This document shows positions 28,170 through 37,387 of a DNA stretch of 47,561 nt, one piece after another. Below the pieces are notes generated by a model. That model was not told the origin of the DNA. It saw nothing but the letters and a program-made list of their open reading frames with translations, and searched no databases. Position numbers and translations under genes: made by a program. Position 1 is the stretch's first letter, and each line of letters starts with the position of its first letter. This DNA comes from Candidatus Polarisedimenticolaceae bacterium (GTDB lineage: Bacteria > Pseudomonadota > Gammaproteobacteria > Chromatiales > Chromatiaceae). The stretch spans positions 1 through 47,561 of the forward strand of contig JAKISI010000021.1 of assembly GCA_021648685.1 (NCBI GenBank). Reading direction: 5' to 3'.

Positions 28170-29234
28170 TCAGGGATTTGGAATATCTTCCGGTTGCAGC
28201 ACAAAACGGGCAATGTTGCCTTTGGTATGGGGTTTAAGATCAAAAACCTGCCCTTTGATGGTCAGGGTAACGGCGTTGCTGTTTCCTAGAACAAAGGTGT
28301 AAGGCGGCTCTCCACCCAGCAGATGGCGCGTCCCTTTTTGCATATTTCCAAGCAGTTTATAGCTGTTGTTGGCGCCACGAATCTCAATCCAGCAGGCTTC
28401 AGAAAATTCGATCACTATGTTGCTGGCATAATCAACCGGCGGCTCTGCTACCGGTTCAGCCGGGTCGGCAGGCAGGGTTTCAGGCTGTGGCTCTGCCGCA
28501 GCAATAGAAGCCGCGCCCGCTGTATCACCCAGCACCCTGTCCAGCTCAAGCCCCTGAGCAGGCAGAATATCGGCGGAAGAACCATCCTGCATCGACGCCA
28601 TTGGGGCATCATCGGGAACCGCCGTCTCGGATTCTGATTCGGCATCAGCCTGTTGCGGGGTCTCAAAGTCTGCCGGCTCTGAGAAGCTTGATTCACTCAC
28701 CTCTGCTTCACTTTGGTACGCATCATTCAGCGCAAAGGGGCGTTCAAATTGCCCCTCCTGCATGGCGGTGGACGGCTCATCATCCGGCTGCCCACCCGGC
28801 CATGGCATATCACCCTGCCACCAGACGGCAACCAGTGCCAGCAAACCCAGTGCTATGACCCAGGTGATCAGCCGCACAATGGTGTGGCTGCTGTGTATCT
28901 CTGATCTGATGGGGGCGCCCGCCAGTGGCCCTTCCGGCTTTTTACGCTGCTTTCGGGCAGGCATCTGATGGCTGTAGGCTTTTAATAGTTGTCCCTCTGG
29001 AACATTCAATAGACGGGCATATTTGCGCAGATACCCTTGCACAAAAACCGGGCCGGGCAGCGCATCGTAGTCATCCTCTTCCAGTGCTGTAACAATGCTT
29101 TCATTCAGATAGAGCCCAGCCGCAGCCTCTGCACGGCTAAGCTCAAGTGCCTCTCGCGCCCTGCGCAGACAGGCCCCTGCCCCCTCTTTGGGCGGTGCCT
29201 CAATATCTGCTTCGTCTGTTGGCGTGGCGTTCAT
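28170..29234 (-). CDS. rodZ: Cytoskeletal membrane protein RodZ
   Basis: RodZ links MreB filaments to the membrane and is needed for rod shape. The N-terminal HTH_25 domain (LRRAREALELSRAEAAAGL through YLRKYARLLNVPEGQL) is followed by a basic stretch, one membrane helix (VRLITWVIALGLLALVAVWW), a long acidic Ser/Pro/Glu periplasmic linker and a C-terminal DUF4115 beta domain (IVIEFSEACWIEIRG). It has 354 residues. The ATG overlaps the pilW stop by four bases, which suggests coupling between pilus and shape genes. Confidence 0.94.
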   Translation of the reverse strand: MNATPTDEADIEAPPKEGAGACLRRAREALELSRAEAAAGLYLNESIVTALEEDDYDALPGPVFVQGYLRKYARLLNVPEGQLLKAYSHQMPARKQRKKPEGPLAGAPIRSEIHSSHTIVRLITWVIALGLLALVAVWWQGDMPWPGGQPDDEPSTAMQEGQFERPFALNDAYQSEAEVSESSFSEPADFETPQQADAESESETAVPDDAPMASMQDGSSADILPAQGLELDRVLGDTAGAASIAAAEPQPETLPADPAEPVAEPPVDYASNIVIEFSEACWIEIRGANNSYKLLGNMQKGTRHLLGGEPPYTFVLGNSNAVTLTIKGQVFDLKPHTKGNIARFVLQPEDIPNP

Positions 29235-30016
29235 TGTCTGCTTGACTCCTCAAAGGCACGCATCTCTTCAGAATCAGGAAATTTGGCACGCAGCAATAGT
29301 TCATAGCTGGCCAGTGTATCCAGATCACCCAGTTCACGCTCAATACGAATACCCAGCCAAAGGGTATCAGCGGTGTGCTGAGCCACCTCAAGATAGCGCT
29401 GCAGATAGCCCCTGGCAGAGAGGTAGTTCTGCTTGTTAAAGCTGATCTTCGCCATCCGTTGCAAGGCTGTTGGAAATTTGGCGTTGGCTCTTAATGCCTG
29501 GCGATAGTAGGTCTCTGCCTGCTCATGATTCTGCTGAAGGTCGGTACAAATACCGGCATTGGTCAACGCCACTTCCGGTGTGGGGTAGAGTGCGTTCCGT
29601 AACGCCGCCATAAAGTGCCGGTTGGCCTCTGGATAGCGCTCCTGCGTGCAGAGAAAGCTGCCGTAGGCATTAAGGATGTAGGGGTCATTGGAGTTAAGAT
29701 TGAGCGCCTTTTTATAGTGCTGTTCTGCCAGGCTGCGCTCGTCCAGGCGCTCGTAGACCAAGGCGATGACATTATGCGCATCGGCGCTCGATGAGTCTAA
29801 CTCCAGCCCACGCTTGACCTTCTCCAGCGCCACGGCAACCCGGCCCTGTTGCAGGTAGGCAACCGCCATCTTTACATAGACATCGGCCGGGCTTGGCCCC
29901 TTTTGGTCGTGGCTCAGCCCGCCCATCTCCTCACCCGTGCGGGTACTGTTTGTCGCACAGCCCACAATCACTAAGTGCATAAGAATGACGACAATGGTCA
30001 GTGCTGTTTTTTTCAC
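29231..30016 (-). CDS. pilW: Type IV pilus biogenesis lipoprotein PilW/PilF
   Basis: This outer-membrane pilotin brings the PilQ secretin to the outer membrane during type IV pilus assembly. A lipoprotein signal ends at VGC with C20. About six TPR units follow ([59 protein letters not shown]), spanning the mature protein. The 261 residues match the family. Position between rlmN and rodZ, with overlaps of four bases on both sides, is the arrangement seen in many gammaproteobacteria. The name is PilW or PilF depending on the organism. Confidence 0.92.
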   Translation of the reverse strand: MKKTALTIVVILMHLVIVGCATNSTRTGEEMGGLSHDQKGPSPADVYVKMAVAYLQQGRVAVALEKVKRGLELDSSSADAHNVIALVYERLDERSLAEQHYKKALNLNSNDPYILNAYGSFLCTQERYPEANRHFMAALRNALYPTPEVALTNAGICTDLQQNHEQAETYYRQALRANAKFPTALQRMAKISFNKQNYLSARGYLQRYLEVAQHTADTLWLGIRIERELGDLDTLASYELLLRAKFPDSEEMRAFEESSRQ

Positions 30017-31116
30017 CGTTCTCCTCCAGCGGCATGGCTTCTCTCCAGCCTTGCCTGACGATAACTTCGGTCTTGCACCCGCCCAACCAGCTGCCCGCAG
30101 GCCGCGTCAATATCCTCGCCGCGTGTCTTGCGGGTTACGGTTGTCAAACCAGAGGCTGACAGTATGGCGCGAAAGGCATCGATCCGCTGCTGCGGTGAAC
30201 GCTGATAGTCAGAACCTGGAAACGGATTAAAAGGGATCAGATTGATCTTTGCCGGCACCCCCTGCATCAATCTCACCAGCTGGCGCGCCTGCTGATTGCT
30301 GTCATTGATCCCATCCAGCATGACATATTCAAAGGTTACCCGACGGCGCTTCTCATCTGCCACATAGCGTTTGCAGGCGGTCAGCAGCCCCGCAATCGGG
30401 TATTTTCTGTTCACCGGCACCAGTTGGTCGCGCAGCTCATCCGTGGGGGCATGCAGGGAGACGGCCAGGCTCACATCCGAAAGCTCACGCAAGCGGTCTA
30501 TTGCCGGGACAATGCCTGCGGTGCTGATCGTCACCCGATACTTGGAGCGGCTATAGGCCAGATCATCCAGCATAATATTGGTAGCTGCGACCACATTGTC
30601 AAAGTTGGTCAGCGGCTCACCCATGCCCATCAGCACAATATTGGTGATGGGCTGATTTTCGGGCAGCTCTTTGGTGGCGACCCACAGCTGGCCAATGATC
30701 TCGGCCACACTCAGGTTGCGATTAAAGCCCTGCTGGGCGGTAGCGCAGAAGCTGCAAGCCAGCGCGCAGCCCACCTGGGAGGAGACGCAGAGGGTGCCAC
30801 GCTCTGGCTCGGGAATGTAGACCGTCTCGATCCGGTTGCCACAGCTCAGCTCCAGCAACCACTTTCGGGTGCCATCTTTTGAACATTGATCACCGATGAT
30901 AGACGGTACGCGCACCTCTGCCTGCTCTTTCAATCTGGCGCGCAGGCTTTTGCTCAGATTGGTCATCGCATCAAAATCAGTCACCCGATGCTGATGAATC
31001 CACTTCAACACCTGCCGCGCATGAAATGGCTTTTCACCCAGTTCCTGGAACCAGGCCTCCATGGCCTGGCGCTCCAGGTTTAACAGATTGATCTTTTCTG
31101 TCTGGGTGGTAGACAC
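30013..31116 (-). CDS. rlmN: 23S rRNA/tRNA adenine-C2 methyltransferase RlmN
   Basis: RlmN is a radical-SAM enzyme that methylates A2503 of 23S rRNA and A37 of certain tRNAs. The cluster-binding CxxxCxxC is at C117, C121 and C124 ([14 protein letters not shown]). The resolving cysteine region is [16 protein letters not shown] near the C-terminus, and [12 protein letters not shown] is also a family marker. Translation starts at GTG (31116). Length is 367 residues. It lies six bases downstream of ndk and overlaps pilW by four bases. Confidence 0.97.
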   Translation of the reverse strand: MSTTQTEKINLLNLERQAMEAWFQELGEKPFHARQVLKWIHQHRVTDFDAMTNLSKSLRARLKEQAEVRVPSIIGDQCSKDGTRKWLLELSCGNRIETVYIPEPERGTLCVSSQVGCALACSFCATAQQGFNRNLSVAEIIGQLWVATKELPENQPITNIVLMGMGEPLTNFDNVVAATNIMLDDLAYSRSKYRVTISTAGIVPAIDRLRELSDVSLAVSLHAPTDELRDQLVPVNRKYPIAGLLTACKRYVADEKRRRVTFEYVMLDGINDSNQQARQLVRLMQGVPAKINLIPFNPFPGSDYQRSPQQRIDAFRAILSASGLTTVTRKTRGEDIDAACGQLVGRVQDRSYRQARLERSHAAGGER

Positions 31117-31122
31117 TGGCTT

Positions 31123-31554
31123 TTAGCGAGTCCGCGCGCAGAGGTCATTTTCTGAAAAGTAGTAGGCGATCTCAACCGCTGCGGTTTCAGGGGCATCTGA
31201 ACCATGTACTGCATTCTCATCGATCGAGCTGGCAAAGTCCGCACGGATGGTGCCGGGCGCGGCATCGGCGGGGTTGGTTGCGCCCATGATCTCACGGTGA
31301 ACGGCAATCGCGTTCTCGCCTTCGAGCGCCTGAACCATGACCGGCCCTGAGATCATGAACTCAACCAGGTCATTAAAAAAAGGGCGTTCCCTGTGTACCG
31401 CATAAAACCCTTCGGCCTTTTCGCGCGACAGATGCATCATGCGGGCTGCAATGATTTTCAGACCGGCCTCTTCGAAGCGGGTATAGATCTGACCAATTAC
31501 ATTCTTTGCAACAGCGTCCGGTTTGATGATTGAGAGAGTGCGCTCAATAGCCAT
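31123..31554 (-). CDS. ndk: Nucleoside diphosphate kinase
   Basis: Ndk balances nucleoside triphosphate pools by phosphate transfer through a histidine. The active-site H117 lies in NAVHGSDA, and the N-terminal [18 protein letters not shown] is invariant for the family. The ATG at 31554 (MAIERTL) gives 143 residues, the same as Escherichia coli; four further residues are in frame upstream, but the family start and GGAG spacing favour 31554. It is the first gene of the ndk-to-der operon. Confidence 0.97.
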   Translation of the reverse strand: MAIERTLSIIKPDAVAKNVIGQIYTRFEEAGLKIIAARMMHLSREKAEGFYAVHRERPFFNDLVEFMISGPVMVQALEGENAIAVHREIMGATNPADAAPGTIRADFASSIDENAVHGSDAPETAAVEIAYYFSENDLCARTR

Positions 31555-31678
31555 TAAAAACTCCAAAAGTTGATTAAATAAATGGATAAAAAAATCTATG
31601 CTGATTTTCTAGTGACAAAACCTGATGTATTCTACCTGTGGCGAGCACCCCAAGCAATTATCAGCACGGGCAAAGGTC

Positions 31679-31710
31679 GCTCAAAACCACATCTTGTGGG
31701 ATGTTTGAGC
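31679..31710. repeat. Interrupted stem-loop between ndk and the SEC-C gene
   Basis: GCTCAAA (31679-31685) pairs with TTTGAGC (31704-31710), and inside it CCACA (31687-31691) pairs with TGTGG (31695-31699). It lies downstream of the SEC-C gene and may end its transcript, although no clean T-run follows. The rest of 31567-31804 holds the ndk leader and an AACCCC/GGGGTT-rich stretch of no clear function. Confidence 0.5.
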
Positions 31711-31804
31711 AACCCAAAAAAAGGGGTTTACCTTGAGGGATCGGGGCTGACCTGAAAATAGCGGGGAGTGGACGCCCCCACATAAAATATGGAAACAGCC
31801 TGGA

Positions 31805-33250
31805 TCAGGTCAGTCCAAGTGAACGCCGCAAGGCATCAACATCCGGAGCAAAGGGTTGTGCATCCCCTGCGACCCGTTGCTCGAACTGCAACAACAGGGC
31901 TTCCAGCCGCTCCCTGCCGATACTGCTCTTTGCCGCGTCACGCGGAGTCTGATCCTTGAGCGCGGGGATCGGGCTGTCCAGCCACTCCTTCCAGTGCCTA
32001 TCCGCCATCTCCTTGATTTTCTCTTGAATCTCGGGATGCGCCATTAGATCATCATCCGGCTCGGCCTTCCCCAACATGGCTGCCGGATTATCCTGGCTAT
32101 CCTCCAGCATCTTTTCAACGGATTGAATCACAGCATTGCGAAATACCGCCCGCTCACCCAGCCGACGGGTAATTTTGCGCTTAACCGCATCAGCCCGCTG
32201 CTGAGAGTTCACATCAACAGTCAGCTGCCCATCATTGATTGTGATATGACCCATCACTGTGTTATCCCAGCTTTTTTGCTGGGCATTACCCTTTTTCAGC
32301 CAAGGGAATTCAATCGAAGTCAACTCGCCCTGCTCATTAAACTTGCCCTCAGAGATCAGCTCATCCACATCCATCATCGACAAGCTGGCCAGCGCATCCA
32401 GTGCTTCACGCGGCGTGCATTGCAACCCATAGTAGAGTTTGGTCAATTGCAGCGGATCACCGTCTGTATTTTGCATTTGCGGCAAAGGTGGATTATAAAT
32501 CTCCTCTCGAATCTCATAATAGAGACTGCGCAGTTCAATATCATATTCCTCTAGCAGTTCCCGCCCAAAACCAGGGGACACCTCTGCCATGCGCTCACGC
32601 ATACCAATAAGGTCATTAAGATAGCGAGGCGGGATAATCGCAGGTGCGCCTCCCACCATTATAGAGACATCATCCATAGTGATAATGCGCGTAAAGATGG
32701 CATCACCCCTATGCAGTATGGTCGATGCCTGGTGCTCATGGACAGTAACCTCACGCCCAAGCAATATATCCTTCAATAACAGGGAGCGATCGGGGTCAGC
32801 ATCTGTCACCTGGAAGAAGCTGTATGGCTGTGAACAGGCCTCCTCAATAAACCGACGGTGAAATGAGTCGACTTGTGGGCCTTTTCGCTTCAGATAGTGC
32901 ATAGCCACTTGCATTTCCGGCAGGTGCTTTGCTGCATCCACCTCTGCATTACCAGGGATCCAGTTGAACAGAAACCAGGGCAGAAAGACGGTATCCAGCT
33001 CGGGTTCGGTCTCTGGATCCATAGGCACTTCATTCCATAGAGAGAATTCATCCCAGGCTTCAGCAACTGCCTCAGAGCCATAATGTCTCTCCGCATGCTT
33101 GAGCAGAATGTGGACCAGCTCACCTTCAGTCGCCCGCATCTTTTGCCAATTCAGACTGGCTACAGGCGCACTCTTTTTAGCCAAACAGCATCTCTTGTAT
33201 TTCTTTCCACTGCCGCATGGGCAAGGGTCATTTCGTCCTGCCTGCGTCAT
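31805..33250 (-). CDS. SEC-C motif protein of unknown function
   Basis: The protein of 481 residues opens with a perfect SEC-C zinc motif (GRNDPCPCGSGKKYKRCC). A long helical middle without known domain follows (AHPEIQEKIKEMADRHWKEW is near the end). The stretch KEWLDSPIPALKDQTPRDAAK resembles a short module, often seen at the end of SEC-C and DUF2384-like proteins, in which a conserved TPRDA follows a Pro-Ala-Leu turn. The start has no close overlap with neighbours; it is a single-gene unit facing away from folB. No catalytic pattern is visible. Confidence 0.75.
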   Translation of the reverse strand: MTQAGRNDPCPCGSGKKYKRCCLAKKSAPVASLNWQKMRATEGELVHILLKHAERHYGSEAVAEAWDEFSLWNEVPMDPETEPELDTVFLPWFLFNWIPGNAEVDAAKHLPEMQVAMHYLKRKGPQVDSFHRRFIEEACSQPYSFFQVTDADPDRSLLLKDILLGREVTVHEHQASTILHRGDAIFTRIITMDDVSIMVGGAPAIIPPRYLNDLIGMRERMAEVSPGFGRELLEEYDIELRSLYYEIREEIYNPPLPQMQNTDGDPLQLTKLYYGLQCTPREALDALASLSMMDVDELISEGKFNEQGELTSIEFPWLKKGNAQQKSWDNTVMGHITINDGQLTVDVNSQQRADAVKRKITRRLGERAVFRNAVIQSVEKMLEDSQDNPAAMLGKAEPDDDLMAHPEIQEKIKEMADRHWKEWLDSPIPALKDQTPRDAAKSSIGRERLEALLLQFEQRVAGDAQPFAPDVDALRRSLGLT

Positions 33251-33379
33251 ATCTGTTTACCCATTTTAGGGGCATCTTTTTTCATTTACTGAATCCCATA
33301 CCAAATAGTGATTTGGATTGTAGCAGCTTGGATCATAATTCGTCTTTTAGAATTGTGACGCCCTCTCTCACCCTGGATT

Positions 33380-33446
33380 GGCTGCGTTCAGGTAGAAAGT
33401 GCAAAATGAAACTGGTCCATGATGCACCTGCTACCTGAACGCGGCC
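33380..33446. repeat. Palindromic element with 16-base arms
   Basis: GGCTGCGTTCAGGTAG (33380-33395) and CTACCTGAACGCGGCC (33431-33446) pair at 15 of 16 positions, and inside them GTGCA (33399-33403) pairs with TGCAC. The 67-base element lies in the 436-base gap between the SEC-C gene and folB (33251-33686). It may be a small mobile palindrome or a bidirectional terminator. The rest of the gap is AT-rich with no gene that I can support. Confidence 0.65.
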
Positions 33447-33686
33447 TTTTCCGTCAGCCCTCCAAATTCATCCCATAGCATGGGGAACGGGAAACCTTGT
33501 ATATGCTGCTATGTGTGGGATAATCTTTCTCGCGCCTGGGTCATTGGATCTTGGCCTATGCTGATGATTCTATTGGTTAAGTCACAAACTTATTTTTCCA
33601 AAATGAATCCGTCACTTCTTTCTTTTTTGGTCGCTAAAAACCAAAAAATTCGCTGCTTTTAGGGGTTTTGCAAGAGGCTCAGAGGT

Positions 33687-34040
33687 ATGGATATTGTTTT
33701 TTTACGAGGTTTGCGTGTCGATACGGTTATCGGCGTCTATGATTGGGAGAGGCGGATCAAGCAGACTGTTGTGCTGGATCTGGAGATGGCAACCGATGTA
33801 CGCAAGTCAGCAGCCACTGATGATATTCAGGATGCACTGGATTATAAGTCGGTCGCCAAACGGGTGGAGCACTTTATCGCCGAGAGTGAGTTTCAGCTGG
33901 TTGAGACGCTGGCGGAGCGTTGTGCGCAGATTATTCGTGATGAATTCAGTGTCCCCTGGCTACGTCTGACGCTGAATAAGATCGGTGCTGTGCGAAGCGC
34001 AGAGGATGTAGGCGTCATCATTGAGCGCGGTAGCCGCTGA
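33687..34040 (+). CDS. folB: Dihydroneopterin aldolase
   Basis: FolB splits 7,8-dihydroneopterin in folate synthesis. The 117-residue protein starts MDIVFLRGLRVDTVIGVYDWER with the conserved early Glu, has DYKSVAKRVEHFIAESEFQLVETLAER in the middle and a lysine in LRLTLNKIGAVRSAEDVGV, all typical. The length is standard. folK starts one base after its stop, so the two consecutive folate enzymes are surely cotranscribed. Confidence 0.96.
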   Translation: MDIVFLRGLRVDTVIGVYDWERRIKQTVVLDLEMATDVRKSAATDDIQDALDYKSVAKRVEHFIAESEFQLVETLAERCAQIIRDEFSVPWLRLTLNKIGAVRSAEDVGVIIERGSR

Positions 34041-34041
34041 G

Positions 34042-34551
34042 ATGCCCCAGGTCTGGCTGAGCATTGGCAGCAACATGGATCGGGAGAGAAGCATCTGTGG
34101 CGCGGTAAAGTCGCTACGGGATGCTTTTGGCGAACTGGTGCTGTCGAGCGTCTACGAAAGCAAGGCAGTCGGTTTTGATGGTGATCCGTTCTACAACATG
34201 GTGGCTGGCCTGGGAACCGCACTATCGGCCAGAAGTCTAAATGGCCACCTCCGTGAGATTGAAGAGCGGCACGGACGTGTTCGGGGCGGTGTAAAATTTT
34301 CATCCCGAACACTGGATATTGACCTGCTGCTCTACGGCAATGCGGTTATAAATGAAGGGGAGATAGAGATCCCCCGCAATGAGATTATGCAATATGCCTT
34401 TGTACTGCTGCCACTTGCTGAAGTAGCGGGGGAGCTGAAACACCCGGTGAATGGCTGCACCTATCAGAAACTATGGGATGCATTTGATCCGGGGCAGCAA
34501 AGATTATGGCGGGTGGAGTTGAATCTTAAACCGCTTGCAGCCCAACAGTAG
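34042..34551 (+). CDS. folK: 2-amino-4-hydroxy-6-hydroxymethyldihydropteridine pyrophosphokinase
   Basis: FolK transfers pyrophosphate from ATP to 6-hydroxymethyldihydropterin, the step after FolB. Signatures are WLSIGSNMDRERSI at the start, FYNMVAGLGT, RVRGGVKFSSRTLDIDLLLYGN with the metal-binding DxD, and IPRNEIMQYAFVLLPLAEV. The ATG at 34042 directly after folB is preferred; a TTG at 34021 is in frame but inside folB. The 169 residues match the family. Confidence 0.95.
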   Translation: MPQVWLSIGSNMDRERSICGAVKSLRDAFGELVLSSVYESKAVGFDGDPFYNMVAGLGTALSARSLNGHLREIEERHGRVRGGVKFSSRTLDIDLLLYGNAVINEGEIEIPRNEIMQYAFVLLPLAEVAGELKHPVNGCTYQKLWDAFDPGQQRLWRVELNLKPLAAQQ

Positions 34552-34565
34552 CCGGGAAAGGCCTT

Positions 34566-34598
34566 TACTCCAATGCTGTTTTTTTCAGCATTAGAGTA
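34566..34598 (+). terminator. Hairpin after folK
   Basis: TACTC-C-AATGCTG pairs with CAGCATT-A-GAGTA around a loop of seven Ts, starting 15 bases after the folK stop. The stem is strong, but the T-run lies in the loop rather than after the stem, so rho-independent function is only possible, not certain. Confidence 0.5.
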
Positions 34599-34614
34599 CA
34601 CTTGACATTGACTC

Positions 34615-34708
34615 CAGGAGACTGTCAGAGAATAGAAGAGCTACTGTGGAAAAGCTGGATTTAGCCAGATTTTCCTCACTACGATCTCTATTCCCGGACA
34701 GCCTCCTG
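34615..34708. mobile_element. MITE-like fold-back element, 94 bases
   Basis: The left end CAGGAGACTGTCAGAGAATA and the inverse of the right end match at 19 of 22 positions (34615-34636 and 34687-34708). An inner stem (TGGAAAA-CTGG with CCAG-TTTTCC, about 34648-34674) lets the whole element fold back on itself. It carries no reading frame. Size, terminal inverted repeats and position in the leader of the next gene suit a non-autonomous transposable element. I could not see a certain target-site duplication. A similar end, CAGGAGGCTGTTTGAGAT, is found at 6219. Confidence 0.6.
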
Positions 34709-34737
34709 ACATGTAACTTAATTACATACCATAGAAA

Positions 34738-35586
34738 ATGACGCAGAATCATAAATACGTTGCCAGCCGGGGCCGATTGTTGACTCTTCTGCTGTGGCTA
34801 ATGGCTGGATTGCTACTCAGCACCCCCACCTTTTCTGCCACTACCAAGCTGAAGGATGGCACCGCACTTGCCCAGCGTGCCTACGACCGGGCCGATGGCA
34901 AAGATGTGAGCACCCGTGCGGTCATGATCCTCACCGAAAAGGGTCACAGCCCCCGCCAGCGAAACCTGTTTACCTATGCAATGGATCGCGGAAAGGGGGA
35001 GAGATGGTCACTTACCCGCTTCACAAAACCGGCTGACATCGCTGGCACAGGCCTCCTGACAAGGGACTATCCGGGCGGCGGCGACAGTGACCAGAAGCTT
35101 TACCTGCCCGCACTCGATAAGATCAGGCGCATTGTATCATCGCGCAAAGGTGGGCGTTTTGTCGGCTCTGACCTCTACTACGAAGACCTTCGGGATAGAG
35201 AGGTCGATATGGATCACCACCGTCTGGCAGGCAAAGGCAAGGCCGGTGGCCAGATGTGTGACATACTGGTCAGCACGCCCGTTGATCCAGACAATTCAGT
35301 CTATTCCAAACGAGTCAGCTGGATTCATCCGAAGACACTCATCCCACTCCGGGTTGATTATTACAAGAAAGGACAAAAAAAACCGATTAAGCGGCTGAAG
35401 GTACGCAAGCTGAAAAAGATCCAGGGGTACTGGACCGTCTTGGACAGCATCATGTATGACCTGAAAACAGGGCATAAAACAAGAATAGCCACCAAGTCGA
35501 TTAAATATGATCAGGGAATACCTGCGGCCCTGTTTACTGACCAGGCACTGGCCGATGATTCACGAGAGAAGAGGTTCCGCCCTTGA
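34738..35586 (+). CDS. LolA-like outer-membrane lipoprotein-sorting protein
   Basis: A signal peptide (LLTLLLWLMAGLLLSTPTFSA) leads into a 250-residue periplasmic domain with the pattern LTRFTKPADIAGTGLLTRDY, QKLYLPALDKIRRIVSS and FVGSDLYYEDLRDREV. This is the LolA/LolB-like fold annotated as outer membrane lipoprotein-sorting protein, distinct from true LolA. Proteins of this family are regularly encoded with DUF1302 proteins and RND/MMPL permeases, as here (35625 and 37388). A role in moving a lipid or lipophilic cargo between the membranes is inference from that company. It begins 30 bases after the fold-back element. Confidence 0.82.
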   Translation: MTQNHKYVASRGRLLTLLLWLMAGLLLSTPTFSATTKLKDGTALAQRAYDRADGKDVSTRAVMILTEKGHSPRQRNLFTYAMDRGKGERWSLTRFTKPADIAGTGLLTRDYPGGGDSDQKLYLPALDKIRRIVSSRKGGRFVGSDLYYEDLRDREVDMDHHRLAGKGKAGGQMCDILVSTPVDPDNSVYSKRVSWIHPKTLIPLRVDYYKKGQKKPIKRLKVRKLKKIQGYWTVLDSIMYDLKTGHKTRIATKSIKYDQGIPAALFTDQALADDSREKRFRP

Positions 35587-35624
35587 GCAGCCTGACTTGC
35601 ACTGTATGACGGGAAAGATCACCA

Positions 35625-37049
35625 ATGAAACCTATATTCAACATATTAACCGCCCTGCTTTTTAGCTGCACTGCACTCCCTGCCTTTGGAGAAGAGCTGG
35701 ATCTAATTACAGTAGATGAACTGGATGAGCAAGAGCTGATTCTTGATGAGGATGATTCAACCGTCATCGACATTCAGGATGATATTGCGTCTGATGAGCT
35801 AATTATGGAAGATGCTGATATTACATACAGTGATAACGCCTCTCTGCAAAGCACGGGGTTTTCTGCTGGCCTGGACAAGATGCAACTGGAAGCCGGGCAT
35901 CTCACCAAATCAGGTGCGGAAGCAAACAGCAGTAACTACCTGCATATAGCCTTTAGCGCCCATTGGGATTCCGGATCAGCCTGGGAGGTACAGCTGGCAG
36001 GCCGGATTGATGGCTACTATCAGTCTGGCAGACAAAGCCTTGTCCACACCCAGCTGGACTATGGGGAGAGCTTTATCCGCTATCGTGGTGATAACATCCG
36101 ATTTACAGCCGGCACCCAAAAGATCATCTGGGGGCGTATTGATGAGCTGCCACCCACAGACCGGATGAGCGTTGTTGATCTCTCCCGCTTTAATCTCGAT
36201 GACCATCAGGATCGGCGCCGCGCTGCCCCCGCCATTCGGCTGGAGTACTTCAGCGATGCAGGCAAGTTTGATCTTGTCTGGCTACCCGAATTCAGAGCCG
36301 CAGAACTGCCTGGGCGGAAGAGCATCTGGTCTATAGTCGATCAACAAAAAGGGGCGCTTTTAGGGATAGAGCCCACCCCCATAATGAGCACAATCATCAA
36401 AGGCAGCCGTTTTACAGAGGATGAGCCACACGGCGATGCGGGCGGCGGAGTACGCTATAGCCACAGTGAATCCGGTTTCGATTATGCGCTAACCGCACAA
36501 CGTGTCAGACAGTCTGTCCCCTATTACGAGCTGGTCAGCTTTGGCCGATTCAAGGCGCGCTATCCACGCTCCTGGGTAATAGGTGGCGACGCAGGTTTTG
36601 AGGCACTGGATGCAACCTGGAGCTTTGAGGCCGCCTGGTTGAGTGACATCCCGGTAACCAAAACAGATATTAGCTACACCACTGTAGAAGGCGTCTCATG
36701 GGCGGCAGGTGTAGAATTTTACCCTGGGGACGGTGATACGCGGGTCAACCTCCAACTGATCGGCACCAACCTTATCGATGCCCCCCGTGTTTTTGATCGT
36801 ACAGAAATCTATACCTTTAATGGTGCTGTCGACATCCCGTTTGCACATGAACGCTGGCGTATGAATACGCGATTCTTTATTGGGCTGGACAAAAAAGATA
36901 TCTACATCAACCCTGAACTGGCCTATATTGGTTGGGAGCCACATGAGATCTACCTGGCCACCCACTATTTTGCCGGATCAGCAGGCACCCTTGGCGGCTA
37001 TCACCAGAACCACTCCCTCTTGACGCTCGGCTGGCGAGCCAGCTTTTAG
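35625..37049 (+). CDS. DUF1302-like outer-membrane beta-barrel protein
   Basis: A signal peptide (FNILTALLFSCTALPAFG) precedes an acidic stretch of about 60 residues (DELDEQELILDEDDSTVID) and then a beta-strand-rich domain ending in the aromatic C-terminus LGWRASF, typical of outer-membrane barrels. Segments such as TAGTQKIIWGRIDELPPTDR and IRLEYFSDAGKFDLVWLPEF fit the DUF1302 type. It lies 38 bases after the lipoprotein-sorting gene on the same strand and is likely to work with it and the RND permease. The acidic N-terminal region could bind divalent cations. Confidence 0.75.
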   Translation: MKPIFNILTALLFSCTALPAFGEELDLITVDELDEQELILDEDDSTVIDIQDDIASDELIMEDADITYSDNASLQSTGFSAGLDKMQLEAGHLTKSGAEANSSNYLHIAFSAHWDSGSAWEVQLAGRIDGYYQSGRQSLVHTQLDYGESFIRYRGDNIRFTAGTQKIIWGRIDELPPTDRMSVVDLSRFNLDDHQDRRRAAPAIRLEYFSDAGKFDLVWLPEFRAAELPGRKSIWSIVDQQKGALLGIEPTPIMSTIIKGSRFTEDEPHGDAGGGVRYSHSESGFDYALTAQRVRQSVPYYELVSFGRFKARYPRSWVIGGDAGFEALDATWSFEAAWLSDIPVTKTDISYTTVEGVSWAAGVEFYPGDGDTRVNLQLIGTNLIDAPRVFDRTEIYTFNGAVDIPFAHERWRMNTRFFIGLDKKDIYINPELAYIGWEPHEIYLATHYFAGSAGTLGGYHQNHSLLTLGWRASF

Positions 37050-37065
37050 GGCAAGGTATAAAACA

Positions 37066-37311
37066 ATGCATTTGCCCGCGCATCAACAGGAAGCTGTTGT
37101 TCGTCTAACCCTGGAAGAGACCCAGACTGTCTGCAAGGTTTTTACAGAAACAGTAAAAAACCCCGCCAGACTTTGGCTTTTTGGTTCGCATGCCGATCCG
37201 GAAAAACGAGATGGTGATATCGGCCTGTTTTTGGAATTGTATGCCTCAGAGCACAATACAGCCGCACTGGCACGCAAGATTCGAATAGCGTTGTATGAAA
37301 AACTTATATAG
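37066..37311 (+). pseudogene. Remnant of a MntA-type minimal nucleotidyltransferase
   Basis: The 81 residues show the nucleotidyltransferase signature LFGSHADPEKRDGDIGLFLEL with G40-S41, but the second metal aspartate of the DxD is glycine (D51-I-G53). The frame stops right after the helix that follows, where full proteins continue with another strand bearing the third acidic residue. It is thus short and probably inactive. Such proteins are normally the antitoxin of HEPN toxins; no HEPN partner is present. It lies inside the barrel-RND gene run. Confidence 0.6.
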
Positions 37312-37387
37312 GCAAATGGTTTTGTGCCAATGCCTCCGCTTCCACACCCCTGAGGCCTGAGAACTACCTTTACCTTGATGCCACCCA

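Noticed and set aside
33380-33446. Integron attC site
   Set aside because: The GTT/AAC core ends face the wrong way for the attC R' and R'' boxes, and no cassette or integron integrase is near.
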